64,000 nt of DNA, from the NCBI GenBank assembly GCA_035315065.1, contig DATFYM010000125.1, positions 16,253-80,252 of the forward strand, written 5' to 3'. Of this stretch, positions 60,630-64,000 are shown in pieces. This stretch comes from DATFYM01 sp035315065 (GTDB lineage Bacteria > Acidobacteriota > Terriglobia > UBA7540). The position numbers and the translations under genes were made by a program. Below the pieces are notes generated by a model. That model searched no databases. It was not told the origin of the DNA and saw only the letters and a list, made by a program, of their open reading frames with translations. The stretch's first letter is position 1; each line of letters starts with the position of its first letter.

Positions 60630-61403
60630 TTACTTGCCGGTCCGGAGTTCCTTGGTCAGCATGTTGCGAGCCTCGGCCTGATTGTCGGCGAGTTCGGGGC
60701 TGTAATCCGGATCGGGGCACAGCGAAAGCATCCTTTCCAGGATCTTGCGGGCGTCGTCACGGCGGTCCACCGCGATGTAGCTGTCGGCCAGATACAGCAT
60801 GCTCATGGAATCTTCCGGATGCCGCCGCAGGCACTCCTCCAACAATTCAATGGAGCGCCGCTTGTCTCCACCCTTGAAAAACGGCGCTCGATAGTAAACG
60901 CGCGCCAGCGTCCGCAGGCCTGAGGCTTCCTCGTAATCAGGGTCCAGCTTGATCGTGATCTCCATCTCTCGGCGGACGGGATCGATCAGTCGCAGGCCGT
61001 CAAACCAGTTGCTCTCTTCGGCTTTTAGCCCGTAGTTGGCACCCAGCCAAAAATGACCCTCCACGCGACTCGTTTGCAGGGCAACGGCCTTTCTCCCGGC
61101 CTCGATGCCGGCGTCGAGATACTTCACCCGCTCGGCGCCTTGAGTACGCCGCCCCATGTAGTTGTAGAACTTGGCGAGGCGCCACCAGACCTCGTAACTC
61201 GGCGGATTCTGGGCCGCCTCCTGCTTGAGCAGCACCACCCCTTGCTGCACATTTTCCAGCTTGGCGCGACCCAGGAAATAGTCGTCGGCCTCGACCACTC
61301 GCTTGGGCAGCGGCGCGGCCGAACTTGCAGCCATCGCCAACATCAGGCAGGCCGCGATCGTGACCAGCGCCCGCACTCCGAGGTGCATGAGCGGATGGCT
61401 CAT
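60630..61403 (-). CDS. Exported TPR protein (TRAP-T/TatT component-like)
   Basis: About 257 residues from ATG 61403 (AAGAGA site; ATGs up to 61445 are in frame). N-terminal signal anchor (ALVTIAACLMLAMAAS). TPR-type helices follow; NPPSYEVWWRLAKFYNYMGR and WFDGLRLIDPVRREMEITIK recall the TatT/TRAP-T family. These act as periplasmic scaffolds of TRAP transporters, but no TRAP genes are near. Function uncertain. Confidence 0.75.
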   Translation of the reverse strand: MSHPLMHLGVRALVTIAACLMLAMAASSAAPLPKRVVEADDYFLGRAKLENVQQGVVLLKQEAAQNPPSYEVWWRLAKFYNYMGRRTQGAERVKYLDAGIEAGRKAVALQTSRVEGHFWLGANYGLKAEESNWFDGLRLIDPVRREMEITIKLDPDYEEASGLRTLARVYYRAPFFKGGDKRRSIELLEECLRRHPEDSMSMLYLADSYIAVDRRDDARKILERMLSLCPDPDYSPELADNQAEARNMLTKELRTGK

Positions 61404-61711
61404 TGTTCTCTTCAGGACTGTTTTACGCATACTCAGGATCATCATCAGATTGAATCAAGGCTTCTTAAATTAGCACCCTTCCCCTAGCTCAGTCAACGAT
61501 CTTTAAGAAAAGAAGTATGAATTCTGAATTATGAATGCTGAAGTGGCTAGACTGAAGTGGCTAGAAATGATGAATTCTGAATGCTGAACGAAGAACTCAT
61601 GCATTGCGGTTCTCTTCTTGTTCATCATTCATCATTCATAATTCATCTTTCTCTTGCGCCCCTTTCGTTTCTTGCCACCTTGGCGTTATGATGCTAGCCG
61701 GGAGGCCCCAG
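61404..61711. repeat. Intergenic region with GATGAAT-family arrays (61515-61647)
   Basis: The left arrays 61515-61589 (TGAATTCTGAATTATGAATG, with AGTGGCTAGA twice) pair with 61619-61647 (TTCATCATTCATCATTCATA). Confidence 0.83.
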
Positions 61712-63460
61712 ATGCCACGAACCATGCCGCAAACCATGCCGCGGACCACTGCGCCGGTGCACGAAGAGAACTCGGCGATCACTTCCGAGGACGCCCATCC
61801 TTATCAACCCATTCGGGCCCCACGCGGCACACGCCTCACCGCGAAAGGCTGGCCCCAGGAAGCCGCCTTGCGCATGCTGATGAACAATCTCGACGAGGAG
61901 GTGGCCGAGCGGCCTCGCGACCTTGTGGTGTACGGCGGCACGGGCAAAGCAGCGCGCAACTGGGATTGCTATCGGGCCCTGGTGAGGGCGCTCACCGAGC
62001 TGGGCAACGACGAGACGCTGCTAGTGCAATCCGGCAAGCCGGTGGGCGTCTTCCGGACACACGAATACGCCCCACGGGTTCTGATCGCCAACGCCAACCT
62101 GGTGGGCCACTGGTCGAATTGGGAGAAGTTCCGCGAGTTGGAGCGCCTCGGCCTCATAATGTATGGCCAAATGACGGCGGGGAGCTGGATCTACATCGGC
62201 ACGCAAGGAATCCTGCAAGGCACTTACGAGACGTTTGCTGCGGCGGCCACCAAGCATTTTGGCGGCGACCTGGCGGGTAAGCTGGTGGTGACGGGCGGCA
62301 TGGGCGGCATGGGCGGAGCCCAGCCGCTGGCGGCCACGCTCAACGGCGCCGCGTTCCTCGGCATCGAAGTGGACGGCGAAAGGATCAAGCGCCGCATTCG
62401 CCAGGGCTACTGCGATATCTGCGTCAACCATCTCGACGAAGCGCTCCGCATCCTCAAGAACGCCGTGCGACAGAAGCAGGCGGTCTCCGTGGGACTCATC
62501 GGCAACTGCGCCGATATCGTTCCCGAGTTGGCGCGCCGCGGCGTCGTCCCCGACCTGCTCACCGACCAGACCAGCGCCCACGATCCCTTGAACGGCTACA
62601 TCCCGGCGGGACTTAGCCTGGAGGCTGCCGCCGAGCTGCGGCGCACTGATCCCGAGGACTATCTCAAGCAGTCGTACGAGTCGATTGCCCGCCACGTCAC
62701 TGGAATGCTGGGCTTGCAGAAGCTCGGCGCCGCCACGTTCGATTACGGGAACAACATCCGCACCATGGCCTTCGAGCACGGCGGCGTCAAGGACGCTTAC
62801 CGCTTCCCCGGCTTTGTCCCCGCCTACATCCGGCCCCTTTTCTGTGAGGGCCGGGGACCGTTCCGCTGGGTCGCTCTCTCGGGCGAGCCCTCCGACATCT
62901 ATCGCACCGACGACCTGGTGCTCGAACTTTTCCCGGCGAACGAGATCCTCAGCCGCTGGATTCGCCTGGCGCGGAAGTACGTGAAGTTCCAGGGACTGCC
63001 CGCGCGCATCTGCTGGCTCGGTTACGGCGAGCGCGCCGCGTTCGGCGAGCGGATCAACGATCTGGTGGCCAAAGGTGAGTTGAAGGCGCCCATCGTTATG
63101 GGCCGCGACCATCTCGATTGCGGTTCGGTCGCGTCACCCTTCCGGGAGACCGAAAGCATGAAGGACGGCAGCGACGCCGTCGCCGACTGGCCCATTCTCA
63201 ACGCGCTGCTGAACACGGCTTCGGGCGCCAGTTGGGTCTCGTTTCACAATGGCGGCGGAGTGGGGATCGGCTACTCCATGCACGCCGGGCAGGTGACGGT
63301 GGCCGACGGCACGCCGGAAATGGCGAGGCGGATCGAGCGCGTCCTGACCAACGATCCCGGCATCGGCGTGGCGCGCCACGTGGACGCGGGTTACGAGGAA
63401 GCCCGGGCCTTCGCGCGGCAGGCGGGGGTCAAGATTCCGATGGAACGGCGCGAGGGGTGA
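61712..63460 (+). CDS. hutU: Urocanate hydratase
   Basis: Converts urocanate to imidazolone propionate in histidine degradation, using tightly bound NAD. 582 residues from ATG 61712 (GGGAGG upstream); upstream Met codons are less likely. Hallmarks: MYGQMTAGSWIYIGTQGILQ, GGMGGMGGAQPLAATLN, IGNCADIVPEL and the catalytic Cys in GRDHLDCGSVASPFRETE. The N-terminal extension of about 40 residues is rich in Pro, Thr and Met. No other hut gene is in the window, while the biosynthetic his operon is 52 kb away. Confidence 0.93.
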   Translation: MPRTMPQTMPRTTAPVHEENSAITSEDAHPYQPIRAPRGTRLTAKGWPQEAALRMLMNNLDEEVAERPRDLVVYGGTGKAARNWDCYRALVRALTELGNDETLLVQSGKPVGVFRTHEYAPRVLIANANLVGHWSNWEKFRELERLGLIMYGQMTAGSWIYIGTQGILQGTYETFAAAATKHFGGDLAGKLVVTGGMGGMGGAQPLAATLNGAAFLGIEVDGERIKRRIRQGYCDICVNHLDEALRILKNAVRQKQAVSVGLIGNCADIVPELARRGVVPDLLTDQTSAHDPLNGYIPAGLSLEAAAELRRTDPEDYLKQSYESIARHVTGMLGLQKLGAATFDYGNNIRTMAFEHGGVKDAYRFPGFVPAYIRPLFCEGRGPFRWVALSGEPSDIYRTDDLVLELFPANEILSRWIRLARKYVKFQGLPARICWLGYGERAAFGERINDLVAKGELKAPIVMGRDHLDCGSVASPFRETESMKDGSDAVADWPILNALLNTASGASWVSFHNGGGVGIGYSMHAGQVTVADGTPEMARRIERVLTNDPGIGVARHVDAGYEEARAFARQAGVKIPMERREG

Positions 63461-63466
63461 CAAGGA

Positions 63467-64000
63467 AGAATTGACGATTGTCGATTGACGATTGACGATT
63501 GGAAGGGAAGAGCAGGCCGTTGGCTCTTTTTGCGGCACTTCGAATGTATGTCGGGTTCGTTCGCCCATTTTGGAGTTTTTCCGATCCCTGCCCCCCCTCG
63601 CCACCGTTTCATGCCCTGCCCGGACATTCTTCGCTCAAAAAAGACACAGGCAAGAGTGCCTGTGCTACCTCACCACCGTTTCATGTCCTGTCCGGACATC
63701 CTTCGGGCCCTTGGTTGCGATGGCTTTCGCACTCGGACCTGAATCGGGGTGACTGGAGGACAATGGTGAATGGTGAATAGTGAATGGTGAATTGTGAAGA
63801 GCGCCGTGGGGCAGGTTTCTTCTCTTTCTTTCACTTTTCACCATTCGCCATTCACCATACAGAGGTGCCCCCGTCCCAACGCGGCTCAACGCGGCTTTCA
63901 CCCTTCAAGCGTGGGCAGATTCTTCTCTTTCATTCACCATTCACTATTCACCATTCACAGTTCAGAAGTGCCTCCATCCCAACGCGCACCCTTTACCGTT
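63467..64000. repeat. Gene-free region with lone and paired repeat arms
   Basis: A GATTGAC array (63467-63502) has no visible partner. Two 32-bp direct repeats (63601-63632, 63673-63704; three mismatches) flank a perfect 8-bp hairpin CACAGGCA/TGCCTGTG (63645-63664). GGTGAAT heptamer arms follow (63761-63799, 63830-63860), and a second right arm with its downstream word is duplicated (63819-63883 and 63920-63986). No gene was recognised to the window end. Confidence 0.7.

Noticed and set aside
63485..63780. Three overlapping plus-strand ORFs of 85-93 codons after hutU
   Set aside because: They overlap in different frames over repeat arms and direct repeats, with no SD or motif.

Overview
The window looks like chromosomal sequence of an uncultured acidobacterium (Acidobacteriota). 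This is inferred from gene content and order, not from a marker gene. The pointers are high GC, the gene string ispE, tRNA-Gln, prs, rplY, pth, rpsF, rpsR, rplI, dnaB, alr, two DUF4097 proteins, a FecR-domain protein with a Gly/Ser-rich tail, a Tat-exported GH116 enzyme, a PpiC-TonB fusion and a secreted carboxypeptidase-regulatory-like domain. No rRNA, CRISPR array, intact transposon or prophage was seen.

Layout. 0-3.2 kb: the end of an unknown gene, a DUF2182 membrane protein, two orphan antitoxin genes joined across a toxin deletion scar, and 1.3 kb of gene-poor repeat sequence. 3.3-10.4 kb: histidine operon hisI-G-D-C-B-H-F-A on the plus strand, without hisE or hisN. 10.4-18.4 kb (minus strand): translation and replication genes from ispE to alr. 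18.4-27.4 kb: a TPR lipoprotein-like protein, a hicB relic, two paralogous DUF4097 proteins, two MacB-like permeases without an ATPase, and a CBS protein. 27.7-35.4 kb: GH116 and GH20-like glycosidases, a small conserved protein, a MEMO family protein and a FecR-domain protein. 35.7-40.5 kb: ilvB, an ilvN-like gene, ilvC and proC. 40.5-41.9 kb: a lower-GC insert with two genes. 42-49.8 kb (minus strand): a LysR regulator, lysC, thrC, ppc and a trpF-like gene, which form a route from PEP through oxaloacetate and aspartate to threonine. 50-64 kb: a sugar/metabolite transporter with a tiny membrane ORF upstream, a SnoaL-like protein, the PpiC-TonB fusion, a metB-like gene, cutA, ftsB, thiG, an acyl-CoA ligase, a TPR protein and urocanase.

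The main unexplained signal is structural. Nearly every intergenic gap, including gaps inside the his, ilv and lysC-thrC-ppc series, holds an imperfect inverted repeat. Its arms are 3-8 tandem copies of a degenerate heptanucleotide, and each hairpin uses its own heptamer family (GATTGAC, AGTGGCG, GGTTGAA, GGGTTCG, GATGAAT, GGTAGAC, GCTGAAA, TTCGAAA, GGGAACA, GGTGAAT and others). About 35 such structures occur in 64 kb. At least nine genes have their stop codon inside an arm, and one copy sits in frame inside ispE. A second, different dispersed motif of about 30 bp forms two clusters, at 2.1-2.9 kb and 18.45-18.8 kb.
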